Shown here piece by piece: positions 9,864 to 20,020 of a stretch of DNA of 64,000 nt. The DNA comes from Candidatus Dependentiae bacterium (GTDB lineage Bacteria > Babelota > Babeliae > Babelales > Vermiphilaceae), in assembly GCA_040878395.1 (NCBI GenBank), contig JBBDMI010000007.1, positions 62,001 to 126,000 on the forward strand. The letters are read 5' to 3'. The translations under genes were made by a program, and so were the position numbers. Under the pieces are notes generated by a model. The model saw only the letters and a list, made by a program, of their open reading frames with translations. It searched no databases and was not told the origin of the DNA. Every line of letters begins with the position of its first letter. Positions within the stretch are counted from its first letter, which is position 1.

Positions 9864-12557
9864 ATGTTCTTACTACTTGAAGCTGTTTTAGGTTCTTATC
9901 CCTTTTTAATGGCCGCAACAACAGTTTCGTTCATTTTAAAAGCCTATATACTCAGCACTCTTATATTGCGAAAATCAGAATCCCGCAATGCACAGCTCCC
10001 AAAGATATTATTAGTTCTTGTGCTTATTTCAGCAATGGTAGTTGATTCTGCATGGTTTTTGACGCTTGCTAAGTATTTATTCTCTGTCGATATCAGTTAT
10101 AGAATTAGAATTTTTTGGACTAGAATTGCCTGGGCATTTTCTGTCATTCAATATCAATCTCTGGCCTTATTCTTAGAAACCCTTGTAAGGTCTAAAAAAA
10201 AATTAAACCTCAGACAACTAATTATTCTTTGTATTAGTACTACATTTTGCTTACTATTTCTAGGCTTATCTATCTTCCATTTTAATTGTTTCCAACCAAG
10301 CGATCGCTCTTTATTTGAGTGTAAATTACAGCAAATATTCACATTATATCTCTTTTTCCCACTCATGGCAGCTCCACTATTTATAGCTATAAAAAAACTC
10401 CGAACTTCCACCATACCTAAAATATTAAAAAGCCAACTTAAACTTATTATTCAAACTCTTATATTCCCACATTTGATTTCAGATTTTATTCAGTTTTATC
10501 CTTTTGGATTTTTCCCGGCATATATTACTAGTAATTATGCTGCAGTAAGTATTTCAACAATAACACTTACTTTTGCTATGTATTATTGTATAAAAAAAAT
10601 CATAGGTCTTAGATTTCTCAATTTTCACAACCATGTAGAAACAAAAACGCGATATAACTTTGTAGAAGGGTTCAAAGAAGTTCTCAAACAACTTAGCCAT
10701 GCAACCACCTATAAAGAACTGCAACATTTTACACAGATGTCATTCAAAGAGATGTTCCAAATCCCTATATCACGAACAAGATTATATATTCGATCAATTA
10801 AAAAACCGATTTTTGAACAACATGAAACATCTCATACTGAACATATCACAGAGAATTTTCTTGTTTTGCAACCTGATATACTCACCAGCTATATTCAAAA
10901 AAATCAGATTCTTATTTACGATGAGATTGCATTCAGTAATTTTTATGAAAAATCCGAAAAAACTGAAAAAATTCTCAAATTCCTTGATGCACTCAATGCC
11001 GATATGTTTATTCCTATTGCAACACAAGAAAAAATTATTGGATACATTGTCATTGATCGCTTTGCACGTCCACAAGAATTTTATAGTAATGTGGAACATA
11101 ACGAGATTGCAGTATTTGCAAACTATTTAGCAAACATTATCAATCTATTGCAAACACGTAACATCGAGCATTTAATTCAACGAGAAAAAGAGTTACAAGA
11201 AGAACTCTATAATAAACACCAGGAAATCAATCAATACAAAGAAAGTATTCGTTCATTCTTGCGTAATAGCAAGCAAGGTGATACCGGCATTATTTTTTAT
11301 AAAAACCGTCGCTTTACTTATGGAAATCAAATCGCAAAAGAACTTCTTGATCTGAACCTTAATCAACAAGAAGGCCATCCTGTAACACAAAAACTGAAAA
11401 ATCTTGCTCGCAAAGTACAAGAATATAAAACACCTCAAAGTTGTTTTGTAAAAGACAAACATGGCCAAAGATTGGTCCTTTCAGCAGTCCCACATTTAGA
11501 ACAAAACAATGTTATTATTGTACTCTATTATCCTGAAATATCTGACTTGGTAAAAAAACAGATCGAATCACTCCGTGATCCATCAAAATGGGACTATTTA
11601 TTGTACTTAGAAACAACTGCATCGGGTAAAATGATCAATCAACTGATACCAAGCACCGGCGAGCATATGCTCAATTTCAAGATTTCATTACTGCAGGCAG
11701 CATTAAGCAAAAAAGCGACATTACTTGAAATGCCCAAAGAAGATCTCCTTCCTACCGTTCGTTTATTGCATCATATAAGTTTACGCGAAACATTACACAC
11801 CATTAAACTTACTCAACCTTGTACAAATAATGACATCGCAACCAAACTGTTCGGTATTAATCCTATTTTTGGCATACAATCTGAAGCTCCATTGCTCGAA
11901 AAGCTAGATAAAAACGGTACAATATTTATCGAAAACATTCACTATCTTGATCCTGAATCTCAGGAATATCTTGCTGAATATCTTACCTATGGTTTTTTCC
12001 GCATGTTCAAGAGCGAACAAAAAATGGCGAGCAATGTGCGCATTATATGCTCAACTAACCAAAAATTAAGTTTATTAGTACAGGAAGGTACATTTAGCCA
12101 ACGCTTATTCAGGCAACTGAAAAAACATACCTTAAGTATGCCATCATTACTTTCAGTCCCTGATGAAGAAATTCACGAATTGGCTGAAGGATATACAGAA
12201 CAAGCATTAAAAGCTGATGACTTTAAAAATCTTTTAGAATTAACCGACAAAGAAAAAACTAGAATTTCAGGAACACGTCCGATTAGCTTGCAAGAGTTCA
12301 AAAGTAAAATACAACAGATGCTCCAAAATAAATCTAAAAAGAACTGCATTTATAGTGAAACACAATTTGATCCCGCTTTTGAAATCACTGATCCTGAATT
12401 AATAGAAGTTGCGCGTTTAGGAAAAAACGCATTACGTGACGAAACGGCTATGAGATTGTTATGGCGTAAGTTTAAAAGTCAAAGTCAAATTGCATCTTTT
12501 CTGGGCGTCAATCGCTCATCGGTTAACCGCAGATGTAAACAGTACAATTTAGAATAA
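9864..12557 (+). CDS. Membrane-bound regulator with degenerate sigma-54-activator AAA domain, 897 aa
   Basis: The start follows AAAGGA. Residues 1-245 contain about seven hydrophobic helices. A GAF-like sensor domain lies at about 265-430, then a coiled coil (IQREKELQEELYNKHQEI) and a PAS-like segment (GIIFYKNRRFTYGNQIAKELL). Residues about 590-790 resemble the sigma-54 interaction AAA domain: KLFGINPIFG in the place of ELFGhekGAFTGA, NGTIFIENIH for the Walker B GTLFLDEIG, and VRIICSTNQKL for VRVIAATNRDL. The Walker A position (about 614-635) has no GxxGxGK[ST]. The last 40 residues form a Fis-type helix-turn-helix (QIASFLGVNRSSVNRRC). It probably binds DNA at the membrane in response to a signal, but is unlikely to hydrolyse ATP or open a sigma-54 complex. 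A close paralogue follows. Confidence 0.8.
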   Translation: MFLLLEAVLGSYPFLMAATTVSFILKAYILSTLILRKSESRNAQLPKILLVLVLISAMVVDSAWFLTLAKYLFSVDISYRIRIFWTRIAWAFSVIQYQSLALFLETLVRSKKKLNLRQLIILCISTTFCLLFLGLSIFHFNCFQPSDRSLFECKLQQIFTLYLFFPLMAAPLFIAIKKLRTSTIPKILKSQLKLIIQTLIFPHLISDFIQFYPFGFFPAYITSNYAAVSISTITLTFAMYYCIKKIIGLRFLNFHNHVETKTRYNFVEGFKEVLKQLSHATTYKELQHFTQMSFKEMFQIPISRTRLYIRSIKKPIFEQHETSHTEHITENFLVLQPDILTSYIQKNQILIYDEIAFSNFYEKSEKTEKILKFLDALNADMFIPIATQEKIIGYIVIDRFARPQEFYSNVEHNEIAVFANYLANIINLLQTRNIEHLIQREKELQEELYNKHQEINQYKESIRSFLRNSKQGDTGIIFYKNRRFTYGNQIAKELLDLNLNQQEGHPVTQKLKNLARKVQEYKTPQSCFVKDKHGQRLVLSAVPHLEQNNVIIVLYYPEISDLVKKQIESLRDPSKWDYLLYLETTASGKMINQLIPSTGEHMLNFKISLLQAALSKKATLLEMPKEDLLPTVRLLHHISLRETLHTIKLTQPCTNNDIATKLFGINPIFGIQSEAPLLEKLDKNGTIFIENIHYLDPESQEYLAEYLTYGFFRMFKSEQKMASNVRIICSTNQKLSLLVQEGTFSQRLFRQLKKHTLSMPSLLSVPDEEIHELAEGYTEQALKADDFKNLLELTDKEKTRISGTRPISLQEFKSKIQQMLQNKSKKNCIYSETQFDPAFEITDPELIEVARLGKNALRDETAMRLLWRKFKSQSQIASFLGVNRSSVNRRCKQYNLE

Positions 12558-12902
12558 CTTTTTTATACAATTCCAATCAGAACTCACTATACAAAAACAA
12601 CTTAGAATATTAAAAAAAAGAAATAAAAAAATTAAGCATAATCATAGACTTAGCGCACTCCAATTAAAAAGAAAAAGGCGACCTGGCAAAATAAAGATAT
12701 TTTTTCAAGCCACCTTTTTATATCTTTTTAATCTTTAGGTGGCCATCTAAGAAAAAAGCTTTTAACCACAAACAAAAAATTCCTTTTAAAAAACACAATC
12801 TTCCCCCTCGTGCAAAAAGGTATTAACATATTTTCTTTTTAATGTTACTACTAACATAACGTGAAAAAGTATAATGATGTAACTTAAGAAGATCAATACC
12901 TA
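12558..12902. other. Intergenic region between the two regulator genes
   Basis: These 345 AT-rich bases contain no supported gene. An imperfect hairpin lies at about 12672-12718, pairing an AAAAAGG...TGGC arm with GCCACCTTTTT, and it may terminate the first regulator. The remainder presumably holds the promoter of the second. The weak ribosome binding site (AAGA) before 12903 contrasts with the clear one of the first paralogue. Confidence 0.4.
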
Positions 12903-15629
12903 ATGTTAAATTTAAATGCAATGCTCTATAGTACAGAATTATTATTTGCTGTCATAGTGGTATCTTTTGTAATAAAAGTATATTTATTACAATTGCTTAT
13001 CCCTTCCGGTTTTAAACGGTTAACCATTAAACATCCATGGATGTTCTTACTCGGCACCTTGATTGGAACCTTATTTGGTGACTTTGCCTGGATTGTTAAA
13101 CTGTTGCGAGAAATGCAGATAGTTGACTTCTCCTATACAACATTAGTTTTTTTTATTCGTCTGTCCTGGGCATTTCTCATTTTACAATATCAATCACTTT
13201 CACTTTTTCTAGAATGTCTTATCGTCAAACGTTTTTCTTTTAATCTTCGGCATAAAATTTTTTCAAGTATCAGCGTTATGATGTCATGTTACTTTTGTGG
13301 ACTTGCTTTATCCAACTCCGGACTCATACATGAAGAAAATCGCAGCATCGCAATGAGCGCATCACTCTGGACCCTAGAAAGCTCTCCTGAAGCATGCATG
13401 ATGAATTTAATCATCTACTATTCTTTATTTCTACTCATTATTCCAAGCATCATTATCACGTTTTTTAAAATTCAAAAAACTTACTTACCGGTAATTGTTA
13501 AACATCAATTATCTATTTTACTTAAATTTTTAATCAGCTCATATCTTTTTGTTGAAATATTACAAGCGACAAGTTTTCTGTTTTCATCATCTATTATGTA
13601 TATTTATCCCACCGTGAGCATTTCTACTTTAATTTTATCCTATGCAATTTACTATAGTGTAAAAAAAGTATTGGGCATCAGATTTTTGAATGTTAATAAC
13701 CACGTACAATCAAAACCGAATATTGATTTAATTCACAACTTTAAAAACGTGTTGGAACAGCTCAGTCATGTCACCAGCATTCAAGAAGTATGCCAAATTT
13801 CTCAAACTTTTTTCAAAGAAACATTCGACATTCCACTTCGCAAAGCACAACTATATGTCCGCACTCATGAAACAACCGATCCTACACAAGAAAAAAATAA
13901 AACGACTATTGAATCACTTGTTGAAAATTTTTTAAATAAGCAAAACAGTACAATCCGTAGGCACATGCAAGAAAGTAAAATTCTCATTTATGATGAACTT
14001 GATTTTACCAATTTTTATCAAGACAATGTAACCACACAAACATTACTCACTTTTTTGCAAAACCTTGATGCCGACATTTTTTTACCTATTTATGAGAAAA
14101 AAAATATCATTGCCTATATCGTTATTGATCGCCATCCAAGAAAAAAAGAACTGTATGGAAATATTGAACGTGACGAAATGATTGTATTTGCAAGTTACTT
14201 GTGTAACATCATTAACTTACTACAAACTCGTAACTTAAAATCACTCATTCAACAAGAAAAAGAGCTCAACGATGAACTATATCATTTACGCCAAGAGATT
14301 ATACAATATAAAGAAAGCGTCCGTTCTTTCATATTTAATCATCAAAAACATATCGGTATTATTTTTTATAAACATCGACGTTTCTCTTTTGGTAACCAAG
14401 CTGCAAAAGAACTGATTGGTGTAAACCTAAACACGCAAAATGGTCACCCTTTAACAAAGGTATGTAAACAAATAGTACAACAAGTAACAGAATATAAAAC
14501 TGCACAAACCGTCTTAACTACCGATGAAAAAGGTGACAATTTGGTACTTTCTGCTGTGCCTAACTTAGAACAAAACAATATTATCATGTTGGTACATTAT
14601 CCTGAGATGAGCGACATGGTCACCAAAGATATAAACTTGCTTCAAGACCCTACAAAATGGGACTATTTATTATATTTACAAGCAACCAAATCGGGACAAT
14701 TAATAAATCAACTCGTTCCCGGAACCGGCGAAACATTACTCAATTTCAAAATAAATCTGCTGCAAACAGCACTGAGTAAAAAAGCTACCTTACTCATGTT
14801 GCCCGATGAAGATCTTTTGCCTACAGTAGAATTGCTCCATCATTTAAGCTCACGTGAATCACTACATATACTTAATCTGGAAAAAACATGTACCGATCAT
14901 ACAGTTTCTATAGAACTGTTTGGTATAAATCCGGTTTTTGGTATGCAAAATCAATCAACACCAATCATGAAAAAATTAGGACAAAATGGTACAATATTTA
15001 TAAAAAACATTCATTTTCTTGATTTGGAAACACAAGAATATCTAGCAGAATTAATTAAATATGGCCATTACCGCGTTTACAAAAGTGAACAACGTATTAC
15101 AAGTAATGTGCGCATAATTTGTTCCACTGATCAAAATTTAATGAGCCTAATGCAAGAAGGCATTTTTTCACGTAACTTGTTTCATTTACTCAACAAAATG
15201 ACATTACATATGTCATCACTCGAAACATTATCTAAAAAAGAACTTGATAGTTTGGCCGATGGTCTGACTGAACAAGCAATTAAAACAGCAGATTTTAAAA
15301 ACATGTTGGAACTGTCAGAAAAAGAAAAAATGAAATTAGCCTACAATCGCCCTACCAGCCTACAAGACATGCGCATTCAAATTGAAAAACTACTAGTTAA
15401 AAAATCTAAAAAGAATCATATTTTCCAAGAAACACATTTTGATCCGGCATATCACATTACCGATCCTGAATTAACCGAAGCTGCCCGCTTGGGCAAACAT
15501 GCATTGCGTGATCAACAAATTATGAGTTTATTATGGAGCAAATTTTATAATCAAAATAAAATTGCAGCCTTTCTTGGTGTTAATCGCTCGTCAGTTAATC
15601 GACGTTGTAAGCAATTTAATTTGGAATAA
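12903..15629 (+). CDS. Paralogous membrane-bound regulator with degenerate sigma-54-activator AAA domain, 908 aa
   Basis: It has the same layout as the preceding 897-residue protein: about seven N-terminal membrane helices, GAF-like domain, coiled coil, PAS-like segment, AAA-like domain and Fis-type helix-turn-helix (KIAAFLGVNRSSVNRRC). The two DNA-reading helices are almost identical, so both may recognise the same sites. The ATPase is again dead by motif: ATLLMLPDEDLLP replaces Walker A, ELFGINPVFG replaces the GAFTGA region, and GTIFIKNIH replaces Walker B, with Lys where the acidic pair should be. The sensor halves differ more than the C-terminal half, suggesting different inputs and a common output. 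This is inference from motif reading. Confidence 0.8.
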   Translation: MLNLNAMLYSTELLFAVIVVSFVIKVYLLQLLIPSGFKRLTIKHPWMFLLGTLIGTLFGDFAWIVKLLREMQIVDFSYTTLVFFIRLSWAFLILQYQSLSLFLECLIVKRFSFNLRHKIFSSISVMMSCYFCGLALSNSGLIHEENRSIAMSASLWTLESSPEACMMNLIIYYSLFLLIIPSIIITFFKIQKTYLPVIVKHQLSILLKFLISSYLFVEILQATSFLFSSSIMYIYPTVSISTLILSYAIYYSVKKVLGIRFLNVNNHVQSKPNIDLIHNFKNVLEQLSHVTSIQEVCQISQTFFKETFDIPLRKAQLYVRTHETTDPTQEKNKTTIESLVENFLNKQNSTIRRHMQESKILIYDELDFTNFYQDNVTTQTLLTFLQNLDADIFLPIYEKKNIIAYIVIDRHPRKKELYGNIERDEMIVFASYLCNIINLLQTRNLKSLIQQEKELNDELYHLRQEIIQYKESVRSFIFNHQKHIGIIFYKHRRFSFGNQAAKELIGVNLNTQNGHPLTKVCKQIVQQVTEYKTAQTVLTTDEKGDNLVLSAVPNLEQNNIIMLVHYPEMSDMVTKDINLLQDPTKWDYLLYLQATKSGQLINQLVPGTGETLLNFKINLLQTALSKKATLLMLPDEDLLPTVELLHHLSSRESLHILNLEKTCTDHTVSIELFGINPVFGMQNQSTPIMKKLGQNGTIFIKNIHFLDLETQEYLAELIKYGHYRVYKSEQRITSNVRIICSTDQNLMSLMQEGIFSRNLFHLLNKMTLHMSSLETLSKKELDSLADGLTEQAIKTADFKNMLELSEKEKMKLAYNRPTSLQDMRIQIEKLLVKKSKKNHIFQETHFDPAYHITDPELTEAARLGKHALRDQQIMSLLWSKFYNQNKIAAFLGVNRSSVNRRCKQFNLE

Positions 15630-15764
15630 TTTTATCGACAGATAAATATTGTACAGGTAAATCAAGTACATTCTGCTATTCATACAATAAAAAGAACATT
15701 GCATTTTATGCGTATTCAGGCATAGTATAAAACAAAAAGAAAAAAAGTAAGAGTAAGGTAAGCA

Positions 15765-16688
15765 ATGAAGATTGAACAGTTCAAAGAACATGTACGAGAA
15801 TTTATAACCTATCTTGAAGTAGAACGTAATTTATCGGACAATACTCTACGCGCCTATAGTAGTGATCTAAAACAGTTTTTACATTTTTGGCAAGAATTAC
15901 CAAAAGATGAACAAACGGTACTGGGCATTCGACTCGTAATTGAACGGTATTTAGTACATCTATTTTATAAAAAAATTGATAAACCATCGATAGCACGTAA
16001 ATTTTCCTGCTTTAAATCACTTGAACGCTTTTTGCACACCTTAGGTATCGAACTCAATTTAAAACTTACACGACCCCGTTTAGATAAAAAACTACCGATA
16101 TATTTAAGTGTTGACGAAGTATTTCATCTCCTTGATAAAGTTGACGATACCGATTTGCCCTCAAAATTTCCTTTACGTGATAAAACTATTTTTGAACTGT
16201 TATATGCAACAGGCATTCGTTGTTCTGAACTGATCGGCATAACTTTTGCCGATGTTAACATGGATGAAAAAACAATTCGTATTTTTGGGAAAGGAAGACG
16301 AGAACGTGTCGTACTCTTTGGTCAAAAAGCAAAAGATCGCATCATTTCTTATATCACCAACGAACGAATGCCAGGAAAAAGTCAACGCGATTATCTTTTT
16401 GTTAATTATCGTGGAGGACAATTAACAAGCCGCTCTATCCAGCGCATTTTTGAGATGTTCCGTAAATTTTTACAACTTGAACGTCATATCACGCCGCACA
16501 AAATTCGTCATTCATTTGCAACTCACCTGCTCAATATGGGCGCAGATTTACGCGTGGTGCAAGAGCTTCTTGGACACAAAACACTTTCAAGCACTGAAAA
16601 GTACACTCATGTTTCACTGCAAGATTTAACCCGTATGTGTGATGAAAAACATCCCATGCGATCTAATAAAACAACCGAAAAAAAATAA
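15765..16688 (+). CDS. xerD: Tyrosine recombinase XerC/XerD type
   Basis: At 307 aa this is the usual length for Xer recombinases, which resolve chromosome dimers at dif. The N-terminal SAM-like DNA-binding domain (FITYLEVERNLSDNTLRAYSSD) is followed by a catalytic domain with a full active set: Arg in GIRCSEL, Lys in IFGKGRRER, HKIRHSFATHLL, GHKTLSSTEKYTH with the nucleophilic Tyr. Nothing beside it suggests an integrated element, so a chromosomal housekeeping role is more likely than a phage integrase. XerC and XerD cannot be told apart here. Confidence 0.88.
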   Translation: MKIEQFKEHVREFITYLEVERNLSDNTLRAYSSDLKQFLHFWQELPKDEQTVLGIRLVIERYLVHLFYKKIDKPSIARKFSCFKSLERFLHTLGIELNLKLTRPRLDKKLPIYLSVDEVFHLLDKVDDTDLPSKFPLRDKTIFELLYATGIRCSELIGITFADVNMDEKTIRIFGKGRRERVVLFGQKAKDRIISYITNERMPGKSQRDYLFVNYRGGQLTSRSIQRIFEMFRKFLQLERHITPHKIRHSFATHLLNMGADLRVVQELLGHKTLSSTEKYTHVSLQDLTRMCDEKHPMRSNKTTEKK

Positions 16689-16716
16689 TTTTTTTCGATC
16701 CATATAATACAAGACA

Positions 16717-18057
16717 TCAATTGAGTAAATCAAATTGCTCCATAATAATGTTGCGATTCTTCACACCCAATGCACGCAATTGTTTTGCAAATGCAAACAT
16801 CATAGCAGATGGTCCACAAATAAAAAAGTTTTTGTTTGTTAGCCCTCCCGGTAACTCTTTTAGCTCTTCCATGCGCAAGAAACCACGACTTGTTGTACAA
16901 TGAGTGATAAGCTTAATATTTGGATTTTTTTCAGCATACCCTTCAATCTCTGTATCAAAATCTGCACGTGATGCTTCTTTAACACAATAATATATATATG
17001 TTTTTCGATCTGTTGGATTTAAAGCTTCATAACCGCACATACTTAAAAATGGCGTAATACCTATACCTCCTGCTATAAATACAGCATCTCGCTTTGTGTC
17101 AAATACATATTTTTCATAAAATTTTCCATAGGGACCCCAAACAGTCGCTTGATCTCCCACATGTAGGTAAGATATTTCTTTGGTATAATCCCCTAACTCT
17201 TTAATTGAAAACCGTATAAAATCTTGTGACGGATGTGATGAAAAAGAATAGGGATGCAACTCTTTACCCAATAAATCATTGTCAAATGAAACATAAGCGA
17301 ACTGCCCGGGAAAGTAGGAAATCTTTTTTGCCGGTTCAAGATAAATATTCCAGGTTTTACGCATTCGTTCAATTTTTGTAACTCTACAGATATGTTTTGG
17401 CCCAATATAAAAATACAAAAAACGAATATATATATATGACAAAAACGCTATCCCCATAAAAGTATAAACCCATATGCTCAACAACAAAGAGCTATTTATA
17501 TGTCTATTGAGTAAAAAAATATGCAAAAAGCTAAGCGCCAAAACAATAATAAAGAGTTCATGTGATCGCTTCCAAATGTGATATGGAATGCGTATTGACA
17601 ACGTCAAGGTCATCAAAATAATAAAAAGAAAAAAAGCACAAACACCTGCAAATGTCCCCCATCCGGAGGCTGGAGAAAAAAGAGTAACAATTTCTTGCCA
17701 ATAGGGTAGTTTACGCATAACTTGAAAAATAACATGAGCATTAATTAAACAAAAAGCTGTTATACCTACATACTTATGTAAGTGATACATATGCTCAAGA
17801 CCTCCAAGCATATATTCAAGTAACCGAGCACGGGTTGCCAAAATAAATGTCCAACACATAGCGATTATACCGGGCAAAACGGTTAATTTTGAAAAAAATA
17901 AAAATGGATCATCCCATATAAATGTATAGTCGTTTAGAGTTGCTAACCAAAGTACTGCAGTACATATAAGCGAACCAAAAAAAACAACATAACTCGTAAT
18001 TCTTCTTTTTCTTGCACTTTCTATAGGTATTATAGATTCCACCATAACCGATTGCAT
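16717..18057 (-). CDS. Ferric-reductase-like transmembrane FAD/NAD(P)H oxidoreductase
   Basis: Residues about 20-215 contain six or more membrane helices with spaced His residues (HMYHLHKYVG, INAHVIFQ, HELFIIV, LHIFLLNRH), as expected for haem ligation in the ferric-reductase/NOX-like fold. The C-terminal half is a ferredoxin-reductase module: FPGQFAYVSF and HPYSFSSHPS for FAD, IAGGIGITPFLSM and ICGPSAMM for NAD(P)H. The enzyme would move electrons from cytosolic NAD(P)H across the membrane, either to metal ions or to oxygen. It is convergent with the xer gene. The acceptor cannot be told from the sequence. Confidence 0.82.
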   Translation of the reverse strand: MQSVMVESIIPIESARKRRITSYVVFFGSLICTAVLWLATLNDYTFIWDDPFLFFSKLTVLPGIIAMCWTFILATRARLLEYMLGGLEHMYHLHKYVGITAFCLINAHVIFQVMRKLPYWQEIVTLFSPASGWGTFAGVCAFFLFIILMTLTLSIRIPYHIWKRSHELFIIVLALSFLHIFLLNRHINSSLLLSIWVYTFMGIAFLSYIYIRFLYFYIGPKHICRVTKIERMRKTWNIYLEPAKKISYFPGQFAYVSFDNDLLGKELHPYSFSSHPSQDFIRFSIKELGDYTKEISYLHVGDQATVWGPYGKFYEKYVFDTKRDAVFIAGGIGITPFLSMCGYEALNPTDRKTYIYYCVKEASRADFDTEIEGYAEKNPNIKLITHCTTSRGFLRMEELKELPGGLTNKNFFICGPSAMMFAFAKQLRALGVKNRNIIMEQFDLLN

Positions 18058-18207
18058 TCGCTAGCTCCTTCAACTATTTCTCTTTACACATATTGAACAT
18101 TTTTTATCGATCTATAGCATAACCTACCCCATTACTCTCAAGAAAGTATTTATTATGCTAAAGTAATCATCATAAACTATTACATACTAATTAAAAACTA
18201 TACCTTT

Positions 18208-19911
18208 ATGAATATGAAAAATGAAAATTACTTAAACACTATAAGAATACTCAGCATACTATGCACCACTATTATCATCGCACGCTTAGGATATTTACAA
18301 ATATACCTTGGCCATCAATATGGCACACAAAGTATAAAAAATTATGTTCGCTATGAACAAATAAACTCTGCACGAGGTGAAATTTTAGATTGCAATGGCA
18401 ACAAACTGGTTACCAATAAACCAATCATCAATCTGTACTGGCATGGAACCGGAAATCGAAGATTGACCGAACAACAACAAAACCTCATAACGCAATTATC
18501 ACGTCGATGCCACACATTTATATGCAATCAAGAAATCATACAAAAAATTACTCTTGCTGAAAAAAGAAATGAACAACTACTACTCATGCCCAACATAAGC
18601 TTTGAACTGCTCAGTAGAATTGAAGAATTTTTTGCCGATGAAATTAACATTACAATAAAACATGATTTTAAAAGATTTTATCCTCATGCAGATCTTGCAA
18701 GTCATATTATTGGTTATTTAAGTAATGCGCAGATTGAAGCAATGGGCAAAATGGGGCTTGAAAAAAAATTTCAAGAAATATTGCAAGGCACTGATGGCAC
18801 TGTTATTAAAACAATAAACTCATATGGCAAAAGAATAAATATGCACGAATTACACAAATCAACTGTCGGCAAAAATGTTCAAGTCACCTTAGATCTTGCA
18901 ATACAACAACTGGTCGAACAGGTTTTTGATGCACAATATATCGGCACCTTCATCATCATGGACCCACAAACCGGTGCAATTAAAGCATTATGTTCTCGAC
19001 CAAATTTTGACCCAACACTTTTCTTGGATCCATTACATCCGGAAAAATGGCGGTCAATGCAAAAAAATAATCCTTTTTTAAATCGTGCAATACAATGTGC
19101 ATATCCTCCCGGTTCATTATTTAAATTAATAACCATAAGTGCGGCATTACAAAATGATTTAATACATCCTGAAGACAGTTTCACCTGCAAAGGATTTACC
19201 ACTTTTGGTAAACGACGTTATTCGTGCAATCAAAAACAAGGCCATGGTACTTTAACAATAAAACAGGCCGTTGCATTATCATGCAATCCATTATTTTATG
19301 AATTGGGTAAAAAACTTTCAATAGATACACTTGCCGATTATGCTCAACGTTTTGGATTAGGCACAAAAACCGGCATCATATTTCCCGAAAACAATGGTTT
19401 AATTCCTACCGCTGCTTGGAAACAAGAAGTATATGGCGAACGATGGTGGCCGGGAGAGACATTGTCTGCAGCTATTGGCCAAAGTTATTTACTCACAACA
19501 CCAATGCAAATTGCACGCATGATAGGCAGCATATTTACCGGCTTTTTAGTCAAACCTCGTATTTTATTTGATGAACCAATTGAAACAACAACACTTGAAA
19601 TTAATCCTGAAACTACCGCCTTTTTACAAGATTCAATGCGTTCTGTGGTAACTGAAGGCACCGGACATCGAGTGAATAAAATAAAAGATATCACCATTCA
19701 TGCAAAAACAAGTACCGCACAAATGAGTGACATGAAAAAACGTACTTTAGGAAAAAAATATCTAGAACATGGTTGGGTTGTTGCTCATTTCAAATACAAA
19801 GATTATGAGCCATTAGTTATAGTAGCAATGGTTGAACATGCCGGATCATCCCGTGTGCCAATGATTATTGCAAAAAACTTCTTGCTTGGATATCGTGATT
19901 TACAAGTATAA
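18208..19911 (+). CDS. mrdA: Penicillin-binding protein 2, elongation-specific transpeptidase
   Basis: A single N-terminal membrane anchor (about 12-30) is followed by the PBP dimerisation region and a transpeptidase domain with the active Ser in PGSLFK (SxxK) and SCN as the second motif. The third motif, normally KTGT, reads KTSTAQ. PBP2 cross-links peptidoglycan with the RodA elongation machinery; no rodA is next to it. The length of 567 aa is near the family norm. The ATG has no strong binding site, and an in-frame ATG two codons later is possible. It implies some cell wall is still made. Confidence 0.88.
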   Translation: MNMKNENYLNTIRILSILCTTIIIARLGYLQIYLGHQYGTQSIKNYVRYEQINSARGEILDCNGNKLVTNKPIINLYWHGTGNRRLTEQQQNLITQLSRRCHTFICNQEIIQKITLAEKRNEQLLLMPNISFELLSRIEEFFADEINITIKHDFKRFYPHADLASHIIGYLSNAQIEAMGKMGLEKKFQEILQGTDGTVIKTINSYGKRINMHELHKSTVGKNVQVTLDLAIQQLVEQVFDAQYIGTFIIMDPQTGAIKALCSRPNFDPTLFLDPLHPEKWRSMQKNNPFLNRAIQCAYPPGSLFKLITISAALQNDLIHPEDSFTCKGFTTFGKRRYSCNQKQGHGTLTIKQAVALSCNPLFYELGKKLSIDTLADYAQRFGLGTKTGIIFPENNGLIPTAAWKQEVYGERWWPGETLSAAIGQSYLLTTPMQIARMIGSIFTGFLVKPRILFDEPIETTTLEINPETTAFLQDSMRSVVTEGTGHRVNKIKDITIHAKTSTAQMSDMKKRTLGKKYLEHGWVVAHFKYKDYEPLVIVAMVEHAGSSRVPMIIAKNFLLGYRDLQV

Positions 19912-20020
19912 AAACATAACACATATATACTCTCACTATCATTATTTGCTAAATTAAATAAGCATGAAAAACAGAATGCGCAACCGCACATTATAATCTA
20001 TTTAATAAAGGGACGCTGAG

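Noticed and set aside
15765-16688. Xer-type recombinase as integrase of a mobile element
   Set aside because: The full set of housekeeping Xer motifs is present, and no attachment repeats, phage genes or cargo are seen on either side.
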